Shown: piece after piece, positions 29,759 through 39,764 of the stretch
Layout: each line of letters begins with the position of its first letter
How positions within the stretch are numbered: the first letter of the stretch is position 1
Assembly: GCA_902780495.1 (NCBI GenBank)
Contig: CACZFM010000002.1
Location: 62,001-126,000 of the forward strand
Reading direction: 5' to 3'
From: an uncultured Bacteroidales bacterium
GTDB lineage: Bacteria; Bacteroidota; Bacteroidia; Bacteroidales; Paludibacteraceae
DNA length: 64,000 bases
The notes under the pieces: model-generated
The model's database searches: none
What the model saw: the letters and a program-made list of their open reading frames with translations, nothing else
What the model was told of the DNA's origin: nothing
Made by a program: the position numbers and the translations under genes

Positions 29759-30832
29759 ATGCAAAAACATGGAAACAAGTACGGTGTACACCGTGTAATC
29801 GAACCGCTGGGCGTTCTTCCCCAGCCTGCCAACAAAGTCGATAACAACATGGACGAGATCTATGACAACGAAATCTTGATTGATGTCCAGACCTTGAATA
29901 TCGACTCTGCTTCTTTCACCGACATTTGCAACTATGCCCGTCAACAGGCCGGCGAAGGTGCATCACAGGCACAGATTGAAGAGGAAATCAAAAAAGAAAT
30001 GCTTCTCAATGTAGAGTTGCAAGGCAAACATCGCAACCGCCGTACCGGTTCGGGTGGCATGTTGCTGGGTAAAGTGGAAAAAATCGGTGACGCCCTGAAA
30101 GGTAAAATTGACCTGCAGGAAGGCGACCGCATCGCTACCCTCGTTTCGCTCAGTCTGACACCTTTGCGTATTGATGAGATTCTCGAAATCCGTGCAGATG
30201 TTGACCAGGTGGATATCAAAGGTAAAGCCATCCTGTTCGAAAGCGGTATCTATGCCAAGATTCCTGCTGACATGCCCGAAAAGTTGGCATTGAGCGCATT
30301 GGACGTAGCCGGTGCTCCTGCACAAACGGCCAAACTTTGCCAGTATGGACAAACGGTGGTTATCCTCGGTGCCGGTGGTAAGAGCGGTATGCTCTGCTGC
30401 TACGAGGCTAAAAAGCGTGTCGGCGTAACCGGTAAGGTTATCGGTATTGCCAACAGCCCCAAGTCCACCAAACGTATTCAGGATCTCGGCTTCTGTGACA
30501 TCGTTGTCAGTGCTGCCGGCATGACTCCCGTACAGGTGAACGAAATGGTTGCCAAACTTACCGATGGCAAAATGGCAGACGTCACCATCAACTGCGTGAA
30601 TGTTCCCGACCAGGAAATGACTGCCATCCTTTGCACAAAGGACGATGGTATTGTTTACTTCTTCTCCATGGCTACCAGTTTCACCAAAGCTTCGCTGGGG
30701 GCAGAAGGTATCGGAGCCGATGTGAATATGATTATGGGTAACGGTTATACCAAAGGTCATGCCGAGTTTACCCTGCAAGAGTTGCGCGAAAGCCCTGAAC
30801 TTCGCAAAATCTTTGAGGAACTTTATGCATAA
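29759..30832 (+). CDS. kdd: L-erythro-3,5-diaminohexanoate dehydrogenase
   Basis: NAD(P)-dependent enzyme of 357 residues that oxidatively deaminates 3,5-diaminohexanoate to 3-keto-5-aminohexanoate. The N-terminus (HKYGVHRVIEPLGVLPQPA-like) is typical of Kdd. A Rossmann nucleotide site VILGAGGKSGML lies around residue 200, in an alcohol-dehydrogenase-like fold. Start at 29759, 33 bases after kce. Confidence 0.94.
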   Translation: MQKHGNKYGVHRVIEPLGVLPQPANKVDNNMDEIYDNEILIDVQTLNIDSASFTDICNYARQQAGEGASQAQIEEEIKKEMLLNVELQGKHRNRRTGSGGMLLGKVEKIGDALKGKIDLQEGDRIATLVSLSLTPLRIDEILEIRADVDQVDIKGKAILFESGIYAKIPADMPEKLALSALDVAGAPAQTAKLCQYGQTVVILGAGGKSGMLCCYEAKKRVGVTGKVIGIANSPKSTKRIQDLGFCDIVVSAAGMTPVQVNEMVAKLTDGKMADVTINCVNVPDQEMTAILCTKDDGIVYFFSMATSFTKASLGAEGIGADVNMIMGNGYTKGHAEFTLQELRESPELRKIFEELYA

Positions 30833-30856
30833 CAAATCCCTGAAATATTCAAAACC

Positions 30857-32137
30857 ATGAACATTTCAAGAAGAAAAGAACTATTCCCTCAAGTGACCGA
30901 CGAACAGTGGAACGACTGGAAATGGCAAGTGAGGAACAGAATAGAAACTCTGGAAGAGTTGAAGAAATATGTCAACCTTACAGAGGCGGAACAAGAAGGC
31001 GTACGCTCGGTGCTTAGCACCCTGCGTATGGCCATCACTCCCTATTACCTGAGTCTTATCAATCCCGATGATCCGCACGACCCTATCCGTCGTCAGTGCA
31101 TCCCTACTGCTGCAGAAACGCATCTGGCAGAAGCCGATTTGCTGGACCCGTTGCATGAGGATGAAGATTCTCCGGCTCCCGGACTCACACACCGTTATCC
31201 CGATCGCGTATTGTTCCTGATAACGGACATGTGCTCCATGTATTGCCGTCACTGCACACGTCGTCGCTTTGCGGGACAGAAAGACTGCGAGAGCTCATCC
31301 GACCGCATTGAGAAATGCCTGGAGTATATCGAAAAGACCGAAAGCGTACGTGATGTACTCCTTTCCGGTGGTGATGCACTCATGGTAAGCGACCAACGTC
31401 TGGAGTATATTATTAGCCGTCTGCGCAAGATTGACCACGTTGAGATCGTTCGTCTCGGCAGCCGCGTTCCCGTGGTTTGCCCGCAACGTATCACACCCGA
31501 ATTGTGCGCCATGCTGGCAAAGTACCATCCTGTATGGCTCAATACACACTTCAATCATCCTGCCGAAGTTACAGAGGAATCGCGCCGTGCTTGCGAACTT
31601 CTCGCTAACGCCGGTATTCCTTTGGGCAACCAAAGCGTATTGCTGCGCGGTGTGAATGACTGTGTATATATCCAGCGCGAATTGGTTCATGAACTTGTGA
31701 AGATGCGCGTTCGCCCCTATTATCTGTATCAATGTGACCTGAGTCGCGGACTGGAACATTTCCGTACGCCGGTCAGCAAAGGTATTGAGATTATTGAAGG
31801 CTTGCGCGGACATACATCCGGCTATTGCGTTCCCACGTTCGTTGTGGATGCTCCGGGTGGCGGAGGAAAAACGCCTGTTATGCCACAGTATATCATCTCG
31901 CAGGCTCCCGGACGCGTTGTGCTGCGAAACTTTGAGGGTGTCATAACCACCTATACTGAGCCTCTTGATTACCAGAACGACTGCCATTGCCCCGCTTGTG
32001 AAGCTGAGCGAAAGAAAAAAGTGGCAGCCGATAAGGCTGTGGATGGCGTTATCTCACTGCTGGAAGGCGAACGCATGAACATCGAACCCGCTCATTTGAA
32101 ACGCCACGAGCGCAACGAAGCACGTAAACAAGACTAA
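30857..32137 (+). CDS. kamA: Lysine 2,3-aminomutase
   Basis: Radical SAM, PLP-dependent mutase of 426 residues that turns L-lysine into L-beta-lysine, the first step of the pathway. The cluster ligands are C126, C130 and C133 (CSMYCRHC), followed by RRRFAGQ. The PLP lysine is Lys338 in PGGGGKTPVMPQY. Two Cys near the end (CHCPAC) match the zinc site of clostridial KamA. Complete and at the normal length. Confidence 0.96.
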   Translation: MNISRRKELFPQVTDEQWNDWKWQVRNRIETLEELKKYVNLTEAEQEGVRSVLSTLRMAITPYYLSLINPDDPHDPIRRQCIPTAAETHLAEADLLDPLHEDEDSPAPGLTHRYPDRVLFLITDMCSMYCRHCTRRRFAGQKDCESSSDRIEKCLEYIEKTESVRDVLLSGGDALMVSDQRLEYIISRLRKIDHVEIVRLGSRVPVVCPQRITPELCAMLAKYHPVWLNTHFNHPAEVTEESRRACELLANAGIPLGNQSVLLRGVNDCVYIQRELVHELVKMRVRPYYLYQCDLSRGLEHFRTPVSKGIEIIEGLRGHTSGYCVPTFVVDAPGGGGKTPVMPQYIISQAPGRVVLRNFEGVITTYTEPLDYQNDCHCPACEAERKKKVAADKAVDGVISLLEGERMNIEPAHLKRHERNEARKQD

Positions 32138-32148
32138 TCGGCTTCTCA

Positions 32149-33045
32149 ATGGACCTCATCAAGGAACTGCTACATACAACGAGTTGTTCGCTGGTTGGGA
32201 TGGAAAAAAACACGGGTAAAACCGTCACACTCAACTATTTGTTGCAGCACCTTCCACGCGAACACCGCGTAGCAGTTACCTCGATAGGGCTTGACGGAGA
32301 AACAAAAGACCAGGTAACCGGCACGAAAAAACCGGAGATACTGCTCTACTCCGGCACTATATTCGCCACATCTGAAAAGCATTATCGTCAGCGCTTGCTA
32401 CGAAGTGAGGTGATGGATGTAAGCGATGAAAGCACAGCCCTTGGGCGATTGGTTACTGCACGTGTGTTGCAAGAAGGGAAAATAATGCTCTCAGGACTCG
32501 GACACACGGCAGGACTCAAACGCTGGATGGATTGGGTGAAGGACTATGTAGATTTGATTATTGTGGACGGAGCATTGTCCAGAAAGAGTTTGGCATCGCC
32601 AAGTATCACCGAAACGGCCATTCTCGCTACAGGAGCAGCCTGCTCCACCAACATGGATACACTCGTCCGGAAGACAAAACATGTAGTCGAACTGATGCAG
32701 ATACCGCTTTGGCAGGCACAGCCTGACGGCACGGACAATGCCGATGAAGAGATAATAGAACTTGTGGGGTCTGTCACCGATCACACGTTGGAACAGACGC
32801 TCAATAACTGTGCTGCAAAGGGGAAAACGGTCATAATACAGGATTTTACCAAAGTATTTGCCGATGAAGCACTATGGCATCGCTTCACAACCAGGCATCC
32901 TGTATATGTGCGCCAACGAAGCCGCCTGCTGGGTATAACCGTCAATCCGACGGCTCCCAACGGCATGATATTGGACTCCGGCTTGCTCTGTCGGCGTCTG
33001 AACGAAGAAACGGGCATACCGGCCTACGACCTTATGAAACTGTGA
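32149..33045 (+). CDS. kamB: Lysine 5,6-aminomutase reactivase subunit KamB
   Basis: A 298-residue protein with an N-terminal P-loop (GMEKNTGKT, residues 17-25) and a Walker B-like LIIVDGALSRKS. It is found next to kamC in lysine operons, where the pair is described as reactivating the B12-dependent 5,6-aminomutase after cofactor inactivation. Assignment uses position between kamA and kamC plus the P-loop. Twelve bases separate it from kamA. Confidence 0.82.
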   Translation: MDLIKELLHTTSCSLVGMEKNTGKTVTLNYLLQHLPREHRVAVTSIGLDGETKDQVTGTKKPEILLYSGTIFATSEKHYRQRLLRSEVMDVSDESTALGRLVTARVLQEGKIMLSGLGHTAGLKRWMDWVKDYVDLIIVDGALSRKSLASPSITETAILATGAACSTNMDTLVRKTKHVVELMQIPLWQAQPDGTDNADEEIIELVGSVTDHTLEQTLNNCAAKGKTVIIQDFTKVFADEALWHRFTTRHPVYVRQRSRLLGITVNPTAPNGMILDSGLLCRRLNEETGIPAYDLMKL

Positions 33046-33064
33046 AACAATACAAAAAAAGAGA

Positions 33065-34396
33065 ATGACAAAACTGAAAGACATCTTATCCGAACCATGC
33101 GGTCTGCGCTATATGGTAGAGTCGCTCGACATACGATCGGGAGTGGCTCGACGTATGCTGTTGGACACGGAGATGATGACTTCCTGTCAAGATATAGAAA
33201 AGGAATATGCAGCTCTCGCCACTTATGTGCGTGCAATCAACGACACAGCCAGTCTGATGGCAGTAAAGACACTGCAATTCCGTCTGCAAGGATTGAAAGA
33301 CATCCGCACCACCCTTTCCAACCTCAAGGAAGGACGTGTGCTGGATGATATTGAACTATTTGAAATCAAGCATCTTTCCATGCTTGCCGGAGAAGTGGCA
33401 CGTCAGATGACACAAGTCGGACTGGAGGCCGATTGGCAATGCACGGAAGATATTACCCGCATTCTGGATCCGGAAGGACTGCATATTGCAACCTTCTATG
33501 TCTATGATGCGTATAGTGAACTGTTGCAACAATTGCGCCGTCAGCAAGAGAGAGAAAAAGACAATATCCGTCTTGCGGAACAAATCGCAGAAGAGGAAAA
33601 CCGTATCCGAACAGAATTGTCTCGCAACCTGCGCAGCTATGCATCTGCCTTGCGCGAAGTACTCATAAAAATGGCACAGGTTGACATTCGCACAGCAAAG
33701 GCATTGCAAGTACGAGCACTTGGGCTCTGTTTCCCCACTCTCGGAAACGGCTGGTGCCTGACACAAATGTGGAATCCCGAATTAAGTGCTATTCTGGAGA
33801 AAAAAGGCAAAGCTGTACAGCGCAACACCATTCAGTTGGGGGACTGTCCCACTATCTTGACCGGTGCAAACATGGGCGGAAAAACAGTCGTACTGAAGAC
33901 TGTGGCACTATGCCAATACCTGATGCAAATGGGATTTGGTATTCCTGCAGAAAAAGCGGAAATGCATCCCTTTGAAGCAGTCTTCACTTGTATTGCCGAC
34001 GGACAATCAATGGAAAGCGGCTTGAGTTCGTTTGCGGCAGAAATGAAAGGTATAGACAATATCCTCACTGCCGCACGCCAAAACAGGAACATCCTTGCAT
34101 TGATTGACGAACCGGCTCGCACTACCAATCCAACAGAAGGAACGGCTCTTGTATCTGCCCTCATTGCCGTTCTTCGGGAAACAGCGTGCACTACCCTGTT
34201 GGTGACTCATTATTGCATTCGGGCGTACGGGTGCCCGTGCCTGCGCGTACGGGGCTTGGAAAACGGGGAAATGAACTACGAACTGCTTCCTGCCCTTGCA
34301 GGAGAAGTTCCGCACGAAGCACTTCATATTGCCGAACAGCTTGGCATTGACAACGATTGGATTCGTAGAGCGAAGAAAGAATTGGAAGAAGATTAG
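33065..34396 (+). CDS. kamC: Lysine 5,6-aminomutase reactivase ATPase KamC (MutS-like)
   Basis: MutS-related ATPase of 443 residues without the mismatch-binding domain. The C-terminal ATPase has Walker A GANMGGKTVVLKT (about 267-279), the MutS-type FAAEMKGIDNIL loop and Walker B ILALIDEPARTTNP, with THYC replacing the usual TH motif. The N-terminal half is helical, with a coiled coil around residues 155-180. It is not a repair protein: context and missing domains place it with the aminomutase. Confidence 0.85.
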   Translation: MTKLKDILSEPCGLRYMVESLDIRSGVARRMLLDTEMMTSCQDIEKEYAALATYVRAINDTASLMAVKTLQFRLQGLKDIRTTLSNLKEGRVLDDIELFEIKHLSMLAGEVARQMTQVGLEADWQCTEDITRILDPEGLHIATFYVYDAYSELLQQLRRQQEREKDNIRLAEQIAEEENRIRTELSRNLRSYASALREVLIKMAQVDIRTAKALQVRALGLCFPTLGNGWCLTQMWNPELSAILEKKGKAVQRNTIQLGDCPTILTGANMGGKTVVLKTVALCQYLMQMGFGIPAEKAEMHPFEAVFTCIADGQSMESGLSSFAAEMKGIDNILTAARQNRNILALIDEPARTTNPTEGTALVSALIAVLRETACTTLLVTHYCIRAYGCPCLRVRGLENGEMNYELLPALAGEVPHEALHIAEQLGIDNDWIRRAKKELEED

Positions 34397-34426
34397 AGAA
34401 TTTAGATATAAACCGATATAATAAAA

Positions 34427-35980
34427 ATGGAAAGTAAATTAGGATTAGACTTCAAGAAAGTGGAGTACGCCAGAGGATTGGCGAAAGGCATTGCCACCGA
34501 TGTGCAGTCATTTGTAGAGCAGTACACAACGGTAGCCGTTGAACGCACACTCTGCCGCCTGATGGACATTGACGGAGTGGATGCCAACGGAGTACCTCTG
34601 CCCAACGTTGTTGTGGATGCACTCAAGGACAAAGGTGTACTACAAGAAGGTGCGCTGTTCTTCCTTGGTAATGCAATGATTGCAACAGGACTTTGCCCGC
34701 AAGAGATTGCGGAAAAAGTGGCGACACAGGAATTGGATATAACCAAGGTGGTTACTCGCGACCAACGTAAGATAATGGAGGCGTTGCAGCCTGTGATAGA
34801 CAGCAGTATCGAACGCATCCGAACCCGTCGTCAGCGCCGTGAACATTATCTGGATACCATTGGTGAAGGTCCGAAGCCTTATCTCTATATCATTGTTGCA
34901 ACGGGTAATATCTACGAGGATGTTATTCAGGCACAGGCCGGCGCACGTCAAGGGGCGGATGTTATTGCCGTAATTCGCACCACCGGTCAATCTTTGCTGG
35001 ACTATGTACCCTATGGCGCTACCACAGAAGGCTTTGGCGGAACATTTGCCACCCAGGAGAACTTCCGTATCATGCGTAAGGCATTGGACGAAGTGGGTGA
35101 AGAGCAAGGACGTTATATCCGCCTTTGCAACTATTGTTCAGGTCTCTGTATGCCGGAAATTGCCATCATGGGCGCATTTGAGGGATTGGACGTAATGCTT
35201 AACGATGCCCTCTATGGCATACTGTTCCGCGATATCAATATGCAGCGTACGCTTGTTGACCAGTATATGAGCCGTATCATCAATGGTTTCGCAGGGGTCA
35301 TCATCAATACGGGAGAAGATAACTATCTTACCACGGCCGATGCCGTAGAGGCTGCACACACAGTCCTGGCTTCCGACCTTATTAACGAGCAACTCGCTTT
35401 TATGGCGGGACTTCCTGCCGAACAGATGGGCTTGGGACATGCCTTTGAGATGGATCCGATGTTGGAAAATGGTTTCCTGTTGGAATTGGCACAGGCACAG
35501 ATGACGCGCGAGATTTTCCCGAAAGCAACCCTCAAATATATGCCTCCCACCAAGTTTATGACCGGTAACATCTTCCGCGGGCATATTCAAGACGCATTGT
35601 TCAACATGATTGGTATTTGGACACATCAGGGCATTCAGTTATTGGGTATGCCTACCGAGGCCATCCACACACCGTTTATGAGTGACCGCTATTTGAGTAT
35701 TGAGAACGCCAAGTATATTTTCAACAATATGCACTCTATCGGTGAAGAAATGCAGTTCCGCGAAGGTGGTATCTGCCGCAAACGTGCTGCCGAAGTGCTG
35801 GACAAGACCATCCAATTGTTGGAAGATATCACCAAAGAAGGGCTCTTTACCGCTCTTGAAAAAGGTATCTTTGGTGATGTGAAACGTCCCAAGAATGGAG
35901 GTAAAGGTTTGCAAGGAGTAACAATGAAAGGTGACAACTATCTGAATCCTTTTGTAGAACTGATGAAAGGGAAACGTTAA
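34427..35980 (+). CDS. kamD: Lysine 5,6-aminomutase alpha subunit
   Basis: Large subunit (517 residues) of the adenosylcobalamin- and PLP-dependent mutase that converts beta-lysine to 3,5-diaminohexanoate. It opens MESKLGLDFKKVEYARGLAK and keeps long family blocks such as TTGQSLLDYVPYGATTEGFG and RGHIQDALFNMIG. It forms the TIM barrel; cobalamin and the PLP lysine come from KamE, encoded 22 bases downstream. Confidence 0.96.
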   Translation: MESKLGLDFKKVEYARGLAKGIATDVQSFVEQYTTVAVERTLCRLMDIDGVDANGVPLPNVVVDALKDKGVLQEGALFFLGNAMIATGLCPQEIAEKVATQELDITKVVTRDQRKIMEALQPVIDSSIERIRTRRQRREHYLDTIGEGPKPYLYIIVATGNIYEDVIQAQAGARQGADVIAVIRTTGQSLLDYVPYGATTEGFGGTFATQENFRIMRKALDEVGEEQGRYIRLCNYCSGLCMPEIAIMGAFEGLDVMLNDALYGILFRDINMQRTLVDQYMSRIINGFAGVIINTGEDNYLTTADAVEAAHTVLASDLINEQLAFMAGLPAEQMGLGHAFEMDPMLENGFLLELAQAQMTREIFPKATLKYMPPTKFMTGNIFRGHIQDALFNMIGIWTHQGIQLLGMPTEAIHTPFMSDRYLSIENAKYIFNNMHSIGEEMQFREGGICRKRAAEVLDKTIQLLEDITKEGLFTALEKGIFGDVKRPKNGGKGLQGVTMKGDNYLNPFVELMKGKR

Positions 35981-36002
35981 TTGACAAAAGAAAGCAACTA
36001 TT

Positions 36003-36791
36003 ATGAGCGAAGGATTATATAGCATGGAGGCCAAGGATTACGACAAAACCTTGGACCTGAAAAAGATAAAACCTTACGGTGATACCATGAACGATGGTAA
36101 AGTTCAGATGAGTTTCACCCTACCCGTTCCTTGTGGAGCCGAGGCTATTGAAGCGGCAAAACAACTCATCAAGAAGATGGGAATGGAGAATCCATCTGTC
36201 GTTTACTACAAGGAGTTGACGTCGGGATTTACGTTCTTCAACTGTTATGGCAGTTGTACCCATACCGTTAACTACGAGTCTATCTATGTTCCGAAAGTGG
36301 AATCCAATGTGATGTCCATGCCGGATACGGACCAATACATACGTGAGCATTTCGGGCGCAAGATTGTCATTGTCGGTGCTTCCACCGGTACGGATGCCCA
36401 CACCGTAGGTATTGATGCCATTATGAACATGAAGGGCTACGCCGGCCATTACGGATTGGAACGTTACGACATGATTGAAGCTTACAATCTCGGTTCGCAG
36501 GTTCCCAACGAGGAGTTTATTCAAAAAGGATTGGAACTACATGCCGATGCCTTGATTATCTCGCAAACGGTGACGCAAAAAGACGTACATATTCAAAACC
36601 TGACCAATTTCATTGAACTAATGGAGGCGGAAGGACTTCGTGACAAGATGATTTGCTGTTGCGGAGGTGCGCGTATCACGCACGAACTGGCACAAGAACT
36701 TGGCTTTGATGCCGGATTCGGAATGAACACCTACGCCGATGATGTGGCCAGTTTCATCGTTCAGGAAATGGATAAACGCGGAATGAAGTAA
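36003..36791 (+). CDS. kamE: Lysine 5,6-aminomutase beta subunit, B12-binding
   Basis: The 262-residue partner of KamD. The base-off cobalamin motif D-x-H-x2-G is Asp131/His133/Gly136 (TDAHTVGID). Lys144 (MNMKGYAGHYG) matches the lysine that holds PLP in the clostridial enzyme. Both cofactor sites are therefore intact. The C-terminal Rossmann half includes AYNLGSQVPNEEF and CCCGGARITHEL. Confidence 0.96.
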   Translation: MSEGLYSMEAKDYDKTLDLKKIKPYGDTMNDGKVQMSFTLPVPCGAEAIEAAKQLIKKMGMENPSVVYYKELTSGFTFFNCYGSCTHTVNYESIYVPKVESNVMSMPDTDQYIREHFGRKIVIVGASTGTDAHTVGIDAIMNMKGYAGHYGLERYDMIEAYNLGSQVPNEEFIQKGLELHADALIISQTVTQKDVHIQNLTNFIELMEAEGLRDKMICCCGGARITHELAQELGFDAGFGMNTYADDVASFIVQEMDKRGMK

Positions 36792-36805
36792 TCAAATCTA
36801 ATAAT

Positions 36806-37972
36806 ATGAATAACCTTTTTTCTATCCCGAACAGATTGCTCCGTACAGGGCTTGCCTGTATTATGGCAATAGGAGTCATCCTTCCGGTAGCGGCTCAACG
36901 AAAAGCATCGTCTTCTTTTGATGACGACTACATTTTCTGGGGCTATCCGAATGTTTACCTGAACTATCAGGCAAAGGTGGCATACCCTCTTATCAACAGG
37001 ATGCTACAAGCCAATCCTCCGGCCGTGAAAATTGACAAGAATCGTCGGTTGGCACTCATTACACTGGACCAGTTTCTGCATGATTCCGACGGTATGAGAA
37101 GGGATGCTTTCTATACCTTTGTCAACACCCGCATGGAGGAAATGCTTGCAGGGATAGATCAGCCGGTACTTTCAGGCGTACGCATATACAAACTGTATAA
37201 CAGCGGTTTTATCCTTAAAACACTAAAAACCACCATTGCCGTTGACCTTGTTCCGGGTGGCGCGACTAACAAGTCATTCCTAACCGATTCGGTCATTTTT
37301 GAGGTGGCGGACCGTTGCGATGCGCTACTCATCACCAACTCGGACAGCAAACACGCCAACCGCGATGTGGCCGAAACATTTGTGGCATTGGGTAAGAAAG
37401 TGATTTTGCCGGAAGGACTATGGACCAATATGGAGGAAGATCTTCTACCTGTCGGGTCTGACACCACGCAGATTGTTGAACTTGGCGCAATGAGGCTGTA
37501 TGTTCTTCCCGGACACAGAGGCAACGCCAAAAACAACATATATGTTATGGACTTTCATGGACGTGGAGTCGTAGCGCATACGGGCGCACAGGATAACGAT
37601 GCCGATTGGGAATGGATTGACAATGTGCATAGCCGATATAATATAGACATACTCCTAACCAAAAGCCAGAACATCAATCTGGAGTCCATGCTTACGGGCT
37701 TCCGGCCGCGTTTGGTGATTACCGCCCATGAGAACGACATAGAAAGTGTTGTTGACAAGCGCGAATCCTATTGGACCACGCAGAAAAGGATGCAGAGTCT
37801 CGCCGGTCTCGCCATTCCGAATGTCATTATGACATGGGGCGAGGCATATGACTACGCCGATACGGGCTCGCCGAACATCTCCTCGTCGGCCACCAAAGTG
37901 ATGATGAACGGAACGCTGGTCATTGAACGCAAAGGTTCCATCTACACCCCGACCGGGAAAAAATTGAAATAA
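36806..37972 (+). CDS. Exported metallo-beta-lactamase-fold protein with lost metal site
   Basis: A 388-residue protein with a signal peptide (hydrophobic GLACIMAIGVILPVAA, cleavage before QRK). It aligns with its downstream neighbour over almost the whole length, but the metal ligands are gone: the HxHxDH motif is replaced by N178-S-D180-S-K182-H183, and HTGD by HTGA. It is otherwise a clean, full-length frame, so it is unlikely to be a recent pseudogene. The C-terminus (VMMNGTLVIERKGSIYTPTG) resembles short tails of secreted Bacteroidales proteins and is absent from the paralogue. A binding or regulatory role is possible. Function unknown; it lies in the lysine operon, 14 bases after kamE. 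Confidence 0.75.
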   Translation: MNNLFSIPNRLLRTGLACIMAIGVILPVAAQRKASSSFDDDYIFWGYPNVYLNYQAKVAYPLINRMLQANPPAVKIDKNRRLALITLDQFLHDSDGMRRDAFYTFVNTRMEEMLAGIDQPVLSGVRIYKLYNSGFILKTLKTTIAVDLVPGGATNKSFLTDSVIFEVADRCDALLITNSDSKHANRDVAETFVALGKKVILPEGLWTNMEEDLLPVGSDTTQIVELGAMRLYVLPGHRGNAKNNIYVMDFHGRGVVAHTGAQDNDADWEWIDNVHSRYNIDILLTKSQNINLESMLTGFRPRLVITAHENDIESVVDKRESYWTTQKRMQSLAGLAIPNVIMTWGEAYDYADTGSPNISSSATKVMMNGTLVIERKGSIYTPTGKKLK

Positions 37973-37998
37973 TCAAGTCAGAATCAACTCCTAAACGC

Positions 37999-39048
37999 AT
38001 GAACATAATGAAACAATATATATTCACCGCGCTTCTGCTTTTTAGCGTTTCCGTCGCTGTCACGGCACAAACATCCGATGAAAACCCGTATGCGAACAAT
38101 TATATCTATTGGGGCTATCTTTCTGATTATAAACAGGGACAGGCCACCACAGCATTCAATGCCATCAACGAGATGTTGAATGCTAATCCTCCGCAAAAAG
38201 TGATTTCCCTACCCCGTGAGTTGGCACTCGTTAGTCTTGACCAGTTGCTCCACGACACCGACAATGATGCGACGGATCCTTTCTATACCTTCATCAACAA
38301 CCGCATGCGTCAGTTGCTCAAGGATTTGGATACACCCGTCACCAAAGGTCTGCGTATCTACAAACTTTACAACGACGGATTTATTGTCAAGTCTCCGAAA
38401 GCAACCATTGCCATTGACCTCATACCCGGTGGGTCGAACGCCAAGCCTTTTATCACGGACTCTGTTGTATATGAGATAGCCGGAAGATGCGATGCGCTGT
38501 TCATCTCTCACCTGCACGCGGATCATGCCAACCTCAATATAGCCAAATCGTTTGCAGCACGCGGCAAACGCGTCATCGCGCCCAAAAACTTATGGGTGGG
38601 CGTGGATCCGCTTATTCAGCCGATGGAAGTGGAGAATGTGGAAACGCACATCGAATTTGAAGAACTGGATCTGACGCTTCATGTCCTTCCCGGGCACCAA
38701 GGCAATGACTACAACAATATAAATGTGGTGGAGTTTCACAACGAAGGCACGGTGGCGCACACCGGTGACCAATGGGGAACGGCCGACCTGACATGGATTG
38801 ACCACGTACATGAAAGATACGACATCGATGTCTTGATGCCCAACTGCTGGGTAAATGATATGGAACGGACCATCAGGGGCTTCGGACCGAAACTGATTAT
38901 CACAGGTCATGAAAACGAACTCGGTGAACATACCATCGACCACCGTGAAGCCTACTGGATGACCATCAAGAAAATGGAACTGATGGAGGATCTCAACATT
39001 CCGTACGTGCTTATGACATGGGGTGAATACTATGATTACCGCAAATAA
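37999..39048 (+). CDS. Exported metallo-beta-lactamase-fold hydrolase
   Basis: A 349-residue protein with a signal peptide (IFTALLLFSVSVAVTA, cleavage before QTS). The MBL metal site is intact: H171-x-H173-x-D175-H176 (SHLHADHAN), then LPGHQGND, AHTGDQWG and ITGHENEL. The fold covers Zn hydrolases with many substrates (UlaG/lactonase-like members among them), and none can be named. It is the active-looking copy of a tandem pair placed between kamE and atoA, 26 bases after its paralogue. An exported enzyme inside a cytoplasmic catabolic operon suggests work on an external lysine-derived compound or peptide, which is inference only. Confidence 0.78.
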   Translation: MNIMKQYIFTALLLFSVSVAVTAQTSDENPYANNYIYWGYLSDYKQGQATTAFNAINEMLNANPPQKVISLPRELALVSLDQLLHDTDNDATDPFYTFINNRMRQLLKDLDTPVTKGLRIYKLYNDGFIVKSPKATIAIDLIPGGSNAKPFITDSVVYEIAGRCDALFISHLHADHANLNIAKSFAARGKRVIAPKNLWVGVDPLIQPMEVENVETHIEFEELDLTLHVLPGHQGNDYNNINVVEFHNEGTVAHTGDQWGTADLTWIDHVHERYDIDVLMPNCWVNDMERTIRGFGPKLIITGHENELGEHTIDHREAYWMTIKKMELMEDLNIPYVLMTWGEYYDYRK

Positions 39049-39103
39049 TCGACCCCATTTGACTATATAGATAAAAATCGTTATACAATATAAATCAACA
39101 ATT

Positions 39104-39763
39104 ATGGAAAAAGAACAAATCAGAGAAGTGATTGCCCGCCGTGCGGCACGCGAACTGCATGACGGCGATGTTGTGAATCTCGGCATCGGTCTGCCGACAA
39201 TGATTCCGAACTACCTGCCGCAAGGAATCACAGTTACATTGCAAACAGAGAACGGAGCCATGGGACTTGGTCCTACGCCGGAACCGGGCAAGGAAGACAA
39301 GAACCTGGTTAATGCCGGTGGTGGTAACATCACGCTCATTCCAGGTGCAAGCACTTTCGACAGCGCACAATCGTTTGCTATTATCCGTGGCGGACATGTG
39401 GACGTTTCTATTCTTGGCGCATTGCAAGTGGATGAAAAGGGCAACCTCGCCAACTGGATTATCCCCGGTAAAATAGCTCCGGGCATGGGCGGTGCGATGG
39501 ATCTCGTTGTAGGTGCTCGCCGTGTTATTATCGCCATGGAACACACGCAGAAAGGTGCCCCGAAGATTTTGCACGAATGCACGCTTCCTCTCACTGCTGC
39601 CGGTCAAGTCAATATGATTATTACCGAAATGGGCGTTATCAATGTGACGAAAGAAGGTCTTGTTCTCGTTGAAAAGCATCCCGAATTTACGCTAGAGCAA
39701 ATCAAGGAGGCTACGGAAGCGACACTCATTGTTTCTCCGAATCTCAAATCAATGCTTGATTAA
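39104..39763 (+). CDS. atoA: Acetoacetate/butyrate CoA-transferase, beta subunit
   Basis: Family I CoA-transferase beta subunit of 219 residues. The catalytic Glu that forms the glutamyl-CoA intermediate is Glu49 in LQTENGAMGLG. GGGNITLIPGASTF and GGHVDVSILGALQVDEKGN are further family blocks. Pairs with AtoD, the first gene of the operon. The crotonase start codon follows the stop by one base. Confidence 0.93.
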   Translation: MEKEQIREVIARRAARELHDGDVVNLGIGLPTMIPNYLPQGITVTLQTENGAMGLGPTPEPGKEDKNLVNAGGGNITLIPGASTFDSAQSFAIIRGGHVDVSILGALQVDEKGNLANWIIPGKIAPGMGGAMDLVVGARRVIIAMEHTQKGAPKILHECTLPLTAAGQVNMIITEMGVINVTKEGLVLVEKHPEFTLEQIKEATEATLIVSPNLKSMLD

Positions 39764-39764
39764 G

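Noticed and set aside
33065..34396. MutS-family DNA mismatch repair protein
   Set aside because: Mismatch-recognition and clamp domains are missing, and the gene sits between kamB and kamD, which fits KamC.
36806..37972. First MBL gene as a pseudogene
   Set aside because: Full length, no stop or frameshift, signal peptide kept, and a C-terminal tail present. Lost ligands alone do not show decay.
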